A stretch of DNA of 64,000 nt from Acidobacterium sp. S8 (GTDB lineage Bacteria > Acidobacteriota > Terriglobia > Terriglobales > Acidobacteriaceae). The stretch is taken from positions 1 to 64,000 of the forward strand of contig NZ_LMUM01000016.1 in NCBI RefSeq assembly GCF_009765985.1, read 5' to 3'. Each line of letters opens with the position of its first letter. Positions within the stretch are counted from its first letter, which is position 1. The position numbers were made by a program, and so were the translations under genes. Shown piece after piece: positions 9,308 through 18,678 of the stretch. Below the pieces are notes generated by a model that worked only from the letters and a program-made list of their open reading frames with translations, searched no databases and was not told the DNA's origin.

Positions 9308-10153
9308 CTACAACATCGGAAGCCTAGCAGGACGCGGACCCAGGGGAAAGGCCTTGTCGATGCGGGCGATGTCTGCTGTAGACAAGTGGAAATCTCCGGC
9401 ACCCGCATTCTCCGCGGCGTGCTCGGGAGTTGAAGCTTTGGGAATGGTAAAGAGTCCGGGGCGGTGCACGAGGAACTGGAGCGCAACCTGGCGCGGGGTG
9501 GCATGCTGCAGTTCGGCTATTTCGCGCAACACCCGCCCGCCCTGCGAGTGTGGCGCCGGGAATGCTCCATGGCCCAGTGGGCTGTATCCCACCACAGCCA
9601 CTTTGTATTGCTGACACCAGGGAATGACAGCATGTTCAATGGCCCGCTCCTGAAGGTGATAAAGGACTTGGTTACAGGCGGGCAGATCTTCGCCGACGAT
9701 GCTCCGGATTTCCTCCAGATCGTCGACGTCGAAATTGCTCACACCCCAGGAGAGTATTTTCCCTTCGTCACGCAACTGCTCGAAGGCGGCAACCGTTTCT
9801 TCCAGCGGATGGCGCCCACGCCAGTGCAGCAGGTAGCAATCCAAGTGGTTGGTCTTGAGGCGAAGCAGAGATTGCTCACACGCCCTGATGGTTGTGTGCC
9901 GCCCGGCGTTCTGAGGAAGAACTTTTGACACCAGAAACACTTCGTCGCGCCGCCCGGCAACTGCCTGGCCAACCAGCCTTTCGGCAGCTCCCGAGCCGTA
10001 CATCTCAGCGGTATCAATGTGCTTCATGCCCCTATCGAGGCCAAGGCGCAAAGCGGAGATGACTGACGCAGGGTCTTCAATTTCTTCGTACCAGGTGCCT
10101 TGGCCGATCACAGCGACCTGACGATGAGTGGACCCGAAGTAACGCTGTTCCAT
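9308..10153 (-). CDS. Aldo/keto reductase
   Basis: NADPH-dependent carbonyl reductase, about 281 residues from ATG 10153, which has GGAG eight bases upstream; the longer frame to 10204 adds a non-homologous 17 residues. The catalytic tetrad is visible: Asp and Tyr in HIDTAEMYGSGAAERL, Lys in FLVSKVLPQN, His in LDCYLLHWRG. The cofactor region is near GYSPLGHGAFPAP and FTIPKASTPEHAAENAGAGD. A TIM barrel of normal family length. It is on the same strand as the formaldehyde dehydrogenase upstream and the flavoprotein downstream, fitting an aldehyde-detoxification block. Confidence 0.92.
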   Translation of the reverse strand: MEQRYFGSTHRQVAVIGQGTWYEEIEDPASVISALRLGLDRGMKHIDTAEMYGSGAAERLVGQAVAGRRDEVFLVSKVLPQNAGRHTTIRACEQSLLRLKTNHLDCYLLHWRGRHPLEETVAAFEQLRDEGKILSWGVSNFDVDDLEEIRSIVGEDLPACNQVLYHLQERAIEHAVIPWCQQYKVAVVGYSPLGHGAFPAPHSQGGRVLREIAELQHATPRQVALQFLVHRPGLFTIPKASTPEHAAENAGAGDFHLSTADIARIDKAFPLGPRPARLPML

Positions 10154-10216
10154 TGCTGCACTCCAAAAGAGGGTGGGGGCGGCGTTCAACCCCCACTCTA
10201 CCAAGGCAAATCAAGA

Positions 10217-11356
10217 CTAGGCCGCTGGTTTTAAGATAACTTTCGTCCACCCATTGTCGCGCGCGTCGAAATGTTGGTAGGCCATGGGTGCTTGCTCCAG
10301 AGGCAAACGATGCGAAATGATCCAGGACGGTTTTGCCCGTCCGGCGTGAATCAGATTGCGCAGGTGCCGGTTGTAGTGCTTGATGTTGGCTTGCCCGGTG
10401 CCGATCGACTGTCCTTTGAACCAGAAGAGCCCCATGTCAAAAGCGATCTCACCTTGCTTGGCGAGCTGGTCGGCACCGCCAGGATCCTTGGGCAGGAAAA
10501 TGCCGACGACACCGATTCCGCCGGTGAAGCGTACCGAGCCTACAAGATTATTCATAGTGAGATTGGGTATTTCGCGGCCGTGTGGCTCGTGACATTGATA
10601 GCCCACGCATTCACAACCTCTGTCGGCGCCCTCTCCGCGGGTTTGCGCTAACACCTGTTCCACGGGGGAAGCTTTTGAGTCGTCGATGGGAATACAACCG
10701 ATCTTTTCTGCCAGGGCAAGCCTGTCGGGATGGCGATCGACGACCATGACCTTACTGGCGCCCTGGATCATCGCAGACAAGGCGGCCATCAAACCAACCG
10801 GGCCGGCACCATAAATCACAATGGAATCGCCGGGTTGGAGACCTGCAAGGCGGGTGCAGTGCCAACCGGTGGGAAATATATCGGACAGAAATGCATAATC
10901 GTCCTGCTTTTCCCGGGCGTCCTCAGGAAGGCGCAAGCAGTTGAAGTCGCCGTAGGGGACGCGGAGGTATTCCGCTTGTCCGCCTGGAAAAGGCCCCATG
11001 CCGGCAAAGCCATAAGCAGCCCCGGCCATTCCTGGATAAACAGTGAGGCAAAATGCGGTAAGACCTGCTTCACAGTTTTTGCAGAAGCCACAACCGATGT
11101 TAAATGGCAGGCTGACCTGATCACCTTTTTTGATGCGGCTGATTCCAGGACCTACCTCGACGACTTCACCGGTGTTCTCGTGACCGAAAACGCCTCCCGG
11201 TTTGAAATCGGTCCGGCCCTCGTACATATGCAGGTCAGAGCCGCAAATGTTGGTGGTGGTGATCTTGACGACCACATCGTTGGGCTGCTCAATTCTGGCG
11301 TCAGGAACATTTTTCACGCTGACGTCGCGGGGTCCGTTGTAAACGACTGCTTTCAT
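10217..11356 (-). CDS. fdhA: Glutathione-independent formaldehyde dehydrogenase-like zinc alcohol dehydrogenase
   Basis: Zinc-dependent MDR dehydrogenase of about 379 residues, closest by eye to the dismutating, NAD-linked formaldehyde dehydrogenase class. Catalytic zinc ligands are in TNICGSDLHMYEG (Cys) and GGVFGHENTGEVVEVG (His-Glu); the structural-zinc lobe is IGCGFCKNCEAGLTAFC. The NAD Rossmann loop is SIVIYGAGPVGLMAALSAMI. The family signature CECVGYQCHEPHG is present. ATG 11356 follows GAGAGGACC; the frame to 11455 is an unsupported extension. Expected role: oxidation of formaldehyde or other small aldehydes in the cytoplasm. Confidence 0.9.
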   Translation of the reverse strand: MKAVVYNGPRDVSVKNVPDARIEQPNDVVVKITTTNICGSDLHMYEGRTDFKPGGVFGHENTGEVVEVGPGISRIKKGDQVSLPFNIGCGFCKNCEAGLTAFCLTVYPGMAGAAYGFAGMGPFPGGQAEYLRVPYGDFNCLRLPEDAREKQDDYAFLSDIFPTGWHCTRLAGLQPGDSIVIYGAGPVGLMAALSAMIQGASKVMVVDRHPDRLALAEKIGCIPIDDSKASPVEQVLAQTRGEGADRGCECVGYQCHEPHGREIPNLTMNNLVGSVRFTGGIGVVGIFLPKDPGGADQLAKQGEIAFDMGLFWFKGQSIGTGQANIKHYNRHLRNLIHAGRAKPSWIISHRLPLEQAPMAYQHFDARDNGWTKVILKPAA

Positions 11357-11571
11357 GGTCCTCTCCTCTGATACATGTCTGTTGCTTGAAGTGTCATGCA
11401 AGCTGCTGGTTCCTGATGCGGGGGCCGGCAGTGCCCGGAAGCCATGAGATAACAACCGAACCCGTGACGATGGCGGGAGCTCACCTGACTGTGTTCGTGC
11501 GCCTGTGCCTCTGTGGCTAATTTCAATCCACTCAAAGGGCGCCTGAGCTCCAACTCCGGATTATTCGAGTG

Positions 11572-13089
11572 CTAACGCCATCTCTCATCCACGTGCGGCT
11601 TCGGCTCCTCACCGCGCTCTTGCGCGAGCGTGAGGTAATCGATGTAGCCTATCGCGCCCCCGCCGTAATAAGTGGCGGGATCATCTGCATTGAGATGGGC
11701 GTGCTGGCGAAACCTGTTCGGCAGATCCGGATTGGCCAGAAACTTGCGCCCAAATCCAATCAGGTCCGCTCGACCTTCCTTAAGCCAGCTCTCTGCTGTG
11801 TCGTGGTTGAAGCCGCCTGTGATGATCAAGGGGCCGCGGAATTTCTTGCGCATCAGATCCAGCATCCGGATAGCACGGGGATCAGGCTCCATTTTTTTTT
11901 CAAATTCAGCAATCGCCGGATTGACGAGGTGCAGGTAGGCTAGCCGGTACTCACTGAGCTTTTTCGCAACGCAGCCGAAGGTTTTTTCGGGGTCCTGGTC
12001 GCATATGTCGTTGAACGTACCCAGCGGAGAAAGCCGTACCCCGACGCGATCAGCGCCCCAGACTCCGATGATCGCCTCCACCACCTCAAGGAGAAGCCTC
12101 GCGCGGTTTTCGACGGATCCGCCGTACGCATCGGCACGCTGGTTGGTGCCGGAGTTGAGAAACTGGTCAAGAAGATAGCCGTTTGCTGCGTGAATCTCGA
12201 TGCCGTCGACGCCGGCCTCCAGCGCATTCTTGGCTCCACGCACATATTGCTTCACGATGTAAGGAATTTCCTCCGTCTCCAACGCACGCGGAGTTACGAA
12301 GGGGACCAGCTCTCCCTCGCCGCTTTCATTTTCGATAAACGCCATTCCCTTGGGTTTAATGGCGGAGGGCGCCACGGGCAGCATGCCGTCAGGCTGCAGC
12401 GACGGGTGAGAGATGCGTCCAACATGCCACAGCTGCATGAAGATCGAGCCGCCGCCCTTGTGCACCGCTTCGGCGACGAGCCGCCAGCCTTCCACCTGAT
12501 CAAGGCTGTGGATGCCTGGTGTCCACGCATAGCCTTGTCCCTGCTGAGAGACCTGGGTCGCTTCCGAAACGATGAGAGCGGCTGAGCTGCGCTGAGCGTA
12601 GTAGAGGGCATTCATTGGAGAAGGCACATTCCCGGGTTGGCGAGCGCGCGACCGAGTGAGCGGCGCCATGAGCATGCGGTGCGGAAGTTTGTAGCGACCA
12701 AGTTGGAAGGGCTGGAATAGAGTTTCCGTAACGGCTTGCTGCTGCTCCATGCTGTTCTCAAGCACCGCTGTTGGTGCCGATGGGGCACCGTTCTTGGTCG
12801 AGCTCGATTCCACGACATCCGCGACGTCCGCACTGCGTGATTGCGTAATCGCCTCAGTTGCTGCCACTAATAGTGCGGTGGTGGCGCCGCGCGAAAGATA
12901 GAGATGATGCCGGAATTCGCTTAGAAGAGTATCGAAGGCACACAGGGAGGATGACCCTATTCGCGTCTCAAACGCGGTGGTAATTTCCGTTGTCGCTTTG
13001 GCAGTCCGCGACCCGTGCAGGAATGTTGCGGCTTTGTCATCTACTTCGCGATTTGTTCCACGGCGGGCGGCGAGGCCTATGTTCGCCAT
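11572..13089 (-). CDS. Old Yellow Enzyme-type alkene reductase with unusual 113-residue N-terminal extension
   Basis: FMN-dependent ene-reductase (NemA-like), which reduces activated alkenes and nitro-compounds. The OYE barrel runs from about residue 120 (LFQPFQLGRYKLPHRMLMAP) to the end, with the catalytic His/Asn pair in EIHAANGYLLDQFLNSGTNQ, the NQRADAYGGSVENRARLL signature, and the FMN phosphate site near LIGFGRKFLANPDL. The classical start would be ATG 12750, but it lacks a ribosome site. ATG 13089 has AAGGAGATAACAA directly upstream, so the open frame probably is translated from there. The extra N-terminus is Ala/Thr/Ser-rich and resembles nothing I know. Confidence 0.85.
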   Translation of the reverse strand: MANIGLAARRGTNREVDDKAATFLHGSRTAKATTEITTAFETRIGSSSLCAFDTLLSEFRHHLYLSRGATTALLVAATEAITQSRSADVADVVESSSTKNGAPSAPTAVLENSMEQQQAVTETLFQPFQLGRYKLPHRMLMAPLTRSRARQPGNVPSPMNALYYAQRSSAALIVSEATQVSQQGQGYAWTPGIHSLDQVEGWRLVAEAVHKGGGSIFMQLWHVGRISHPSLQPDGMLPVAPSAIKPKGMAFIENESGEGELVPFVTPRALETEEIPYIVKQYVRGAKNALEAGVDGIEIHAANGYLLDQFLNSGTNQRADAYGGSVENRARLLLEVVEAIIGVWGADRVGVRLSPLGTFNDICDQDPEKTFGCVAKKLSEYRLAYLHLVNPAIAEFEKKMEPDPRAIRMLDLMRKKFRGPLIITGGFNHDTAESWLKEGRADLIGFGRKFLANPDLPNRFRQHAHLNADDPATYYGGGAIGYIDYLTLAQERGEEPKPHVDERWR

Positions 13090-13220
13090 TTGTTATCTCC
13101 TTCACGATTTTTCCTGGCACCATTCGCTTAAAGCATGTTTCATACAGGGGTCTGCGGCCTGGGCACTGCTTGAAGCTGCCTTGGTTGCGATTCTGGCTCG
13201 TGACCGTGCACGCACGAGGT

Positions 13221-13484
13221 TTACGAAACACGATGCAACGTGATCTCTTGCAATGTTTGTTCTTGCAGCACATAGCCCTCGGTCCGATGGCTGAGACGCG
13301 CGTCTGTGCGCTCGTCCTTCCGCTTCTCTTTACGGAGGGACATCGTTTCGAGGGAGTACGGCAACTGCTTCCCACAATCCAAACACACTTCGCAGGTGCG
13401 GCCGGAACGGGTGAAGGGGCGGCTCAGGTTGCGGTGCCGACAGCCCAAGATGCAATCGAACGCTCGCCACAGGATGCGGGTCAC
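13221..13484 (-). CDS. Small cysteine-rich (zinc-ribbon-like) protein
   Basis: Basic protein of 87 residues starting at GTG 13484, with GGAG seven bases upstream. It holds C11 and C15 (FDCILGCRHRNLSRPFT) and a C-x2-C-x2-C cluster in the motif TCEVCLDCGKQLPYSLETM, the spacing of a one-zinc ribbon. I have seen the CLDCGK-x-PY-x-L pattern in many small acidobacterial proteins, but no function is assigned. It lies upstream of the OYE gene on the same strand, with a 131-base gap. The charged C-terminus (RKEKRKDERTDARL) is probably disordered. Confidence 0.6.
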   Translation of the reverse strand: MTRILWRAFDCILGCRHRNLSRPFTRSGRTCEVCLDCGKQLPYSLETMSLRKEKRKDERTDARLSHRTEGYVLQEQTLQEITLHRVS

Positions 13485-13974
13485 GGCGCTTCTCCAGGTG
13501 ATTCTTCTTTACTCTTTCAGGCCCTTCATGAGCAATTTCTACTTTGAGAATGCTAGCGCTCACACATCGGCAAAAACAATTCTTCGTGAGGAGGAAGAAA
13601 GGTTAAGCAAGGAGTCTCAAGCTTCACTCGGACGTGGGCAGCATTCGGCCATACGACCATTTCCGTATACGCGAGAATGACCTGCGTATAGATTGGCTAC
13701 TCCGCTCTGTCCCGCGAAACCTGCACCGCAGGAACCAGTCCCCCACCGCCCGTTCTACTACCAAAGTCCTACTTAGTCATTCGCTACTGGATAGAACTGT
13801 GTCTAAGCACGCATACTCACTCAAAAATCGTGCTAGAGACGAATTGTTTCAAGCACACAAGGTGGCTAACATCACCGAGCAGTGACTCAACTAGCGGGTC
13901 TTTGGTTGTGATTGTGTTGTAGAGCTGGATGCCAACTCAAGCTGAGTCAATTGTGAGGGCAAAGAAGGATCGTT
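13485..13974. other. Intergenic region before the stress island
   Basis: About 490 bases. An 83-codon plus-strand frame at 13634-13885 lacks a ribosome site and protein-like composition. The region must hold the promoter of the YfdX gene; I could not pick a convincing -35/-10 pair. The ribosome site AAGGA lies just before ATG 13975. Confidence 0.4.
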
Positions 13975-14946
13975 ATGAGACAACCAATCTATATCTACGG
14001 GCGTTGGATTGCGATCTTCATCGCATCCTGTCTGGTGTTGATTGCGGGCTGCAGCTCCAGTAATACAGCTGCCAACGCCCCGCAAGCAAAACCGCAGACT
14101 CAGGCACAATCCCAACCGAACTTCGAGCAGCAGCGACAGGCTGCCGAAAAGCAGGCTAGCCCCGAAGTTGAGAAAGAGCGGCAAAGCGCCAAAGACCAGA
14201 CAGACCAGTCACTCGATCAGGATGCGGTAGCTGCGATTGATCAAACGAGGTCTGCGATCGATGCAATCGCGGCGAATAAGAAGAGTGATGCGCTTGCTGC
14301 TATCGAGGCGGCCACGGGGAAGATCAATATTCTGCTGGCTCGCAACGCGGCTGCAGCACTGATTCCGGTGGCGTCCGAAGTCGATGTCATCGATACTGCG
14401 CCGCTCGACGAGAAAGCTATCCAGACGCTGGACCACGGCGTTTCCGATGCGGTAAAAGCCAAGGATTACCCCACCGCACGGCTCATTCTCTATTCGCTGA
14501 TGAGCGAGATTCGTGTCCGCATCTACAATCTACCTCTCGCCACCTATCCCACGGCTCTCAAGGACGCGGCTCGCCTTCTAGATCAGGGGCAGAATGACCA
14601 GGCAAGCCAGACTCTTCTGACTGCGCTCAACACTCTGACTGTAATTGAAAAAGTTACACCGATCCCTGTTGTGCTTGCGCGGGCAGCGATTATGGCAGCA
14701 GAAGACCAGAAACAGAAGGACAAGAATGTGGCGCAAACGCTACTGGCGACAGCCAGGAACCAGCTTCAGCGCGCCCAAGACCTTGGCTATGTGGCGGGTG
14801 CTCCTGAATATGCCGCCTTGAATACCAACATTGCGCAACTCGAGAAGGAATTAAAAGGCAATGGAGATACCAGCTCACTTTTTTCCACGCTGAAAGACGA
14901 GTTGTCCTCGCTCTTCAACCGGCAGTCAGCTCCGGAGCGGCGCTAA
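13975..14946 (+). CDS. YfdX-family lipoprotein
   Basis: Envelope lipoprotein of 323 residues. A type II signal peptide ends in the lipobox LIAGC (Cys23). A Gln/Ala-rich linker (residues 25-75) leads to a largely helical YfdX domain (SAIDAIAANKKSDALAAIEA; NILLARNAAAALIPVASEVD; RLILYSLMSEIRVRIYNLPL). YfdX proteins in enterobacteria are linked to acid and multidrug stress; the biochemical role is unclear. It is the first gene of a same-strand set that includes HdeD, which strengthens an acid/envelope-stress reading. ATG is preceded by AAGGA. The C-terminal third (ATARNQLQRAQDLGYVAG) is also a helical repeat. Confidence 0.82.
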   Translation: MRQPIYIYGRWIAIFIASCLVLIAGCSSSNTAANAPQAKPQTQAQSQPNFEQQRQAAEKQASPEVEKERQSAKDQTDQSLDQDAVAAIDQTRSAIDAIAANKKSDALAAIEAATGKINILLARNAAAALIPVASEVDVIDTAPLDEKAIQTLDHGVSDAVKAKDYPTARLILYSLMSEIRVRIYNLPLATYPTALKDAARLLDQGQNDQASQTLLTALNTLTVIEKVTPIPVVLARAAIMAAEDQKQKDKNVAQTLLATARNQLQRAQDLGYVAGAPEYAALNTNIAQLEKELKGNGDTSSLFSTLKDELSSLFNRQSAPERR

Positions 14947-14994
14947 AATGCCAGGCCCGATTTTTGCAGTCGAACACGCGGAAAGGAGATAAAT

Positions 14995-15552
14995 ATGTCA
15001 ATTTCACCCAAGGTAGTTCGCAGCCTGTTGGCGATCGCTATATTCGCTTCCACAGCGCTTTTGCCACCCGTCCTCAGATCGGTTACCCGGAAGCCGCCCA
15101 ATGCTGAGGTCGCAGCCCAACTTGATACCGCGAAGGACGAGGCCTTTGAACTCGCACGCGATGCGGATGATATGACCTCTCTCCTCCGCAATGACGTAAG
15201 CTGGCAATCGCATGCCGAGATGCTGAATCGGATTAAGGACCACGTAAACAACATGGGAAAGATTCTGGAAAAGCTGCAGAGCGAGCGCGATGAGGCTTCA
15301 CCCTGGCAACAGCAGGCGATTGATCGCATGGTCCCCTTGCTCAAAGAGATAGCTAACAATACGACTGCGGCTATCGAGCAATTGAACAAAAGCCAGCTTC
15401 GCCCCGTCTCGGGTGACTACAAGGACTATCTTCTACAAAATGCGGAGACAGCCCACCAATTGGCGGACATAATTTCCTCCTACGAAAAGTATGACCGCAC
15501 GCGGACCAAGCTCGAGGAACTCCAGGACAAGATTGAGCCGCCCACGAACTAA
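14995..15552 (+). CDS. Exported helical protein, paralogue A
   Basis: Protein of 185 residues with an N-terminal signal or anchor (VVRSLLAIAIFASTALLPPV) and a predicted all-helical body. It is clearly homologous to the protein at 16889-17452: DEAFELARDADD, WQSHAEMLNRIKDHV, QQAIDRMVPLLKEIANNTTA and DYLLQNAETAHQLADIISSY align without gaps of note. His and Met in HAEML recur in both copies. The length suggests a periplasmic four-helix bundle. I do not know a named family or function. It lies 48 bases after YfdX; ATG 14995 follows AAAGGAG. Confidence 0.75.
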   Translation: MSISPKVVRSLLAIAIFASTALLPPVLRSVTRKPPNAEVAAQLDTAKDEAFELARDADDMTSLLRNDVSWQSHAEMLNRIKDHVNNMGKILEKLQSERDEASPWQQQAIDRMVPLLKEIANNTTAAIEQLNKSQLRPVSGDYKDYLLQNAETAHQLADIISSYEKYDRTRTKLEELQDKIEPPTN

Positions 15553-15706
15553 AACGTCGCAGCCATATTGAATTTGCAATCAACTGCAGATGATCTCGCT
15601 TCGATGTCTCGCGATTCCGCGATTGGATCTTAGCGTGCCGAAACGGCAGAAAGATCATGAGTGAAAACAAGTTGGATCGATACAACCCAGACCAGGAGGT
15701 CTCACC

Positions 15707-16240
15707 ATGAAGCTTCATCAGAGGATGTCATTGACAGTGGCTCTTGCCGTTGTCTTCTTTTCGATTCCAGCGTTGGCGCAGAAAGTGGAGACCGACTATG
15801 ACCACTCCGTCAACTTTACCCAATATCACACATACTCCTGGGGACGTGTCCATGCCACGGATCCTCTATTTGAGTCTCGTATCCGTGATGCAGTAGACCG
15901 TGACCTTCAAGCGAAAGGGTGGCAGCAGGTGCCATCCGGCGGAGACGTTACGATAACGGCCGTGTTGGTGAAAAAAGATAAGGCCGAATACACCACTTTT
16001 TATGACGGCTTAGGAGGAGGTTGGAGATGGCATGGCTGGGGAACTGGAATGGCGACGACGACCGTCGAAAGCATTCCGGTCGGAACCCTGGTCGTCGATA
16101 TCTATGACACTAGCTCACAACATCTCGTGTGGCGCGGCCTGGCACACGACCAGCTTTCTGATAAGCCGGAAAAAGACACCAAGAAGCTCGAAAAGGCAGT
16201 GGATAAGATGTTCGAAAAATTGCCACCTCGATCCTCGTAG
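15707..16240 (+). CDS. DUF4136-domain exported protein
   Basis: Protein of 177 residues with a cleavable signal peptide (MSLTVALAVVFFSIPALAQ). The DUF4136 domain starts with the usual KVETDYDHSVNFTQYHTYSW, and the end has the typical TLVVDIYDTSSQHLVWRGLA motif. DUF4136 proteins are periplasmic or lipoprotein-type and of unknown function. They are frequent in Bacteroidetes and Acidobacteriota. The ribosome site GGAGGTCTCACC precedes the ATG. Part of the stress island; 154 bases separate it from paralogue A, so it may have its own promoter. Confidence 0.85.
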   Translation: MKLHQRMSLTVALAVVFFSIPALAQKVETDYDHSVNFTQYHTYSWGRVHATDPLFESRIRDAVDRDLQAKGWQQVPSGGDVTITAVLVKKDKAEYTTFYDGLGGGWRWHGWGTGMATTTVESIPVGTLVVDIYDTSSQHLVWRGLAHDQLSDKPEKDTKKLEKAVDKMFEKLPPRSS

Positions 16241-16338
16241 TCACTGTATCCGAAGTGGGCGCCGTCAGAATATCTCAAGCTGATGGCGCACCTCCGGAAA
16301 ACATGTGCCGCCATTCACAAGGCACAAAGGAGGAAGTC

Positions 16339-16872
16339 TTGAATGCAGTAGCTACCAATACAAGCTCAAAAGGGTGGTCCATCTTTTTGGGAGCCCTGCT
16401 TCTTCTGGCTGGACTATTGGCTATCGGCGTGCCGTTCTTTGCCGGTATTGCAGCCAGCATCTTCTTTGGATGGCTGGTCCTGTTCGCTGGTGTTGCACAT
16501 CTGGTTTACGCGTGGTCAGAGCGCGGAGCCGGTGCCATTATCTGGCAGATTCTTATCGGGCTCGTATATGTGATCGCCGGTCTCTACATGCTGATTTTGC
16601 CTGTTGCCGGAGCAATTGCGCTCACGCTTGTGCTTGCTTTCTATATCGCGGCTGAGGGAGTCTTCGAGCTCGTCATTTTCTCTCTCCTTCGCCGGCTGCG
16701 AGGAGCGGGTTGGTTCCTCGTAGATGGTCTGGTCTCGTTACTGCTCGCCGGCATCATCCTCTTCCATTGGCCATCGAGTTCACTATGGGCCGTGGGCACG
16801 TTGGTCGGGATCAGTTTGCTATTTAGCGGCATCGCAAGACTAACGTTGCGAATGGGTCAGCGATCGCTGTGA
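16339..16872 (+). CDS. hdeD: HdeD-family membrane protein (DUF308)
   Basis: Polytopic inner-membrane protein of about 177 residues with six membrane helices arranged as three DUF308 pairs (FLGALLLLAGLLAIGVPFFA; ILIGLVYVIAGLYMLILPVA; LVDGLVSLLLAGIILFHWPS; LVGISLLFSGIARLTL). HdeD in E. coli supports high-density acid resistance. I choose the TTG at 16339 because AAGGAGGAAGTC sits directly before it. The longer frame from GTG 16255 starts inside the spacer after the DUF4136 gene and adds a polar, non-membrane stretch. It ends 16 bases before the next ribosome-site/ATG unit, so it is co-transcribed with paralogue B. Confidence 0.88.
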   Translation: MNAVATNTSSKGWSIFLGALLLLAGLLAIGVPFFAGIAASIFFGWLVLFAGVAHLVYAWSERGAGAIIWQILIGLVYVIAGLYMLILPVAGAIALTLVLAFYIAAEGVFELVIFSLLRRLRGAGWFLVDGLVSLLLAGIILFHWPSSSLWAVGTLVGISLLFSGIARLTLRMGQRSL

Positions 16873-16888
16873 AAGGAGGAAGTTCACG

Positions 16889-17452
16889 ATGAGAACCGTC
16901 CACACACATAACATCCTTTTCGCCATAGGAATTCTAATGGTTCTCGTCCTACTCCAATTGCCGCTGGCAGGATATGTCACGAGGCCGGAGAGTCAGCAGT
17001 TGACGCAGCTTCTCTCCGATGCAAGCGACGAAGCCCTTGAATTGGCCGACGATGCTAATGAGACCAAGGTGCTTATTTTAAATGATGAAAATTGGGTGAC
17101 GCATGCGCTGATGCTGGCCAAGGTCAAGGGACACGTGGACAATTTGGCTCTTATCATCGAGAAATTGAATAAAGCCCAGAAGTCGGGTTCTGAATTGCAG
17201 GAACAGGCGGTAAAACAAATGCTGCCTCTGGTGAAGGAATTATCAGCCAACACAACAGCTGCAATCAACTATCTGAACCAGAACAAGACCCGCCCTACCT
17301 CCGAGACATATACACAATATCTGCAGAAGAATGCAGATACGGCCCGCCAACTCTCTTCCATCATCTCTTCCTTGCTCGAATACCAAAAGAGCATGGCGGA
17401 AATTGAAAAGCTAAGAGATAAGCTCGGTGTTTCCGGAGCGCCAACGCCATGA
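16889..17452 (+). CDS. Exported helical protein, paralogue B
   Basis: Protein of 187 residues, homologous over its length to the one at 14995. Signal or anchor ILFAIGILMVLVLLQLPLAG, then helices with the same landmarks: DEALELADDANE, WVTHALMLAKVKGHV, EQAVKQMLPLVKELSANTTA and QYLQKNADTARQLSSIISSL. Strong ribosome site AAGGAGGAAG. The two copies bracket DUF4136 and HdeD, suggesting duplication with insertion between them, or selective retention of a pair. No known function. Confidence 0.75.
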   Translation: MRTVHTHNILFAIGILMVLVLLQLPLAGYVTRPESQQLTQLLSDASDEALELADDANETKVLILNDENWVTHALMLAKVKGHVDNLALIIEKLNKAQKSGSELQEQAVKQMLPLVKELSANTTAAINYLNQNKTRPTSETYTQYLQKNADTARQLSSIISSLLEYQKSMAEIEKLRDKLGVSGAPTP

Positions 17453-17581
17453 ATCAAAACAGCGGTCACTCCCGGGCGGTGCTTTTCTCCGCACGTCCTC
17501 GATTAATCGATGAAACACAAGGGATGGACGCCGCCGCATGATCTATTCTTACCGGTTCAAAATTTGATGAAGGGAGACACA

Positions 17582-18565
17582 ATGAACGACGCTCAGGTAC
17601 GAGTATGGATTCGTATGCCCCGACAAGCCGACGGCAGGTTTCTTATCAAAAGCGGACGCAAAGACAGTTTGCCCAATGCTCAAAGAGAACGTTCAGACGA
17701 AACAAGCAGATCTGACGCAATGCTCCTGAACGCATTCGATCACTTTCTCGGATGGATCGGTAAGATGCTTTTCACATGCGCGTTGCTGCCGGCTTGTCTG
17801 GCACTGATGCTTGTGTCTCTCCCTGTAATCTCGTCGGCGCAGCCGGTGGCATTGACTCCGCCACAATTGGACCAATTGGTATCGCGGATTGCACTCTACC
17901 CGGACCCGTTGCTCGCTCAGGTGCTCACTGCGTCGACATATTGGACCGAGATTCCCGAAGCTGCAACGTGGGCTGATCAACACAGTTATCTCAAAGGCGA
18001 CGCGTTGGCTCAGGCCATTCAGGCCGACCATTTGCAGTGGGATCCGAGCATTCTCGGCCTGCTGCCATTTCCATCAGTTCTGGACATGATGGCGCGCGAT
18101 CCAGGATGGACCGAGCAGCTCGGCAACGCGGTTCTGACGCAGGATGCCGATGTCATGGATGCTGTGCAACGGATGCGCCAGCGGGCGAGAGGCTATGGAT
18201 ATCTGGCAACCAACGGGTACGTCAACGTCGTTTCGGACGGAGGATATATCCAGATCCTGCCTGTCGAGCCGAACGTGCTTTACGTACCCTCATACGATCC
18301 GCTCGTCGTCTTCGCCCCGCCGCGGCCGGGTTTCGCCCTTGCAGGTGCTATTCGCTTCGGTCCTGGAATCACCATTGGCGCAGCATTCGGGGGATGGGGA
18401 TGGTGGCTCGGTTCGGGATTCATCTGGCCTTCCCACACGATTCTCATCGATCGCCGTCCATGGACTCGAGTGTGGGTTAACCGAGTCGGATACGTTCATC
18501 CTTATGTACGCCCATGGGTACGCCCTGTTGGACCGCGGGTGGAAGTTCATCGGCTGAGAAGGTAA
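17582..18565 (+). CDS. DUF3300-domain protein
   Basis: About 327 residues from ATG 17582, which has AAGGGAG upstream. The first 60 residues are polar, followed by a hydrophobic signal-like segment (LPACLALMLVSLPVISSAQP) that is probably the real export signal; a start at ATG 17720 (MLLNAFDHFL) is therefore possible. The DUF3300 domain reads LDQLVSRIALYPDPLLAQVL, QWDPSILGLLPFPSVLDMMA and VLYVPSYDPLVVFAPP. The usual tail is a Trp/Arg/Pro-rich WGWWLGSGFIWPSH and RPWVRPVGPR. DUF3300 proteins are exported, of unknown function, and often lie next to stress genes. Confidence 0.85.
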   Translation: MNDAQVRVWIRMPRQADGRFLIKSGRKDSLPNAQRERSDETSRSDAMLLNAFDHFLGWIGKMLFTCALLPACLALMLVSLPVISSAQPVALTPPQLDQLVSRIALYPDPLLAQVLTASTYWTEIPEAATWADQHSYLKGDALAQAIQADHLQWDPSILGLLPFPSVLDMMARDPGWTEQLGNAVLTQDADVMDAVQRMRQRARGYGYLATNGYVNVVSDGGYIQILPVEPNVLYVPSYDPLVVFAPPRPGFALAGAIRFGPGITIGAAFGGWGWWLGSGFIWPSHTILIDRRPWTRVWVNRVGYVHPYVRPWVRPVGPRVEVHRLRR

Positions 18566-18678
18566 CAGCGGACGCCCAGCATTCGGATGATGCGAAACCA
18601 TTGCGCAGGAAGTCTGGGTAATGGCCGCGAGCGCATATTGTTCTCCTGAACTCTGGGCCACAATGAAAAGGAGACACC

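Noticed and set aside
13634-13885. 83-codon plus-strand open frame
   Set aside because: No ribosome site and Arg/Ser-rich translation typical of non-coding DNA.
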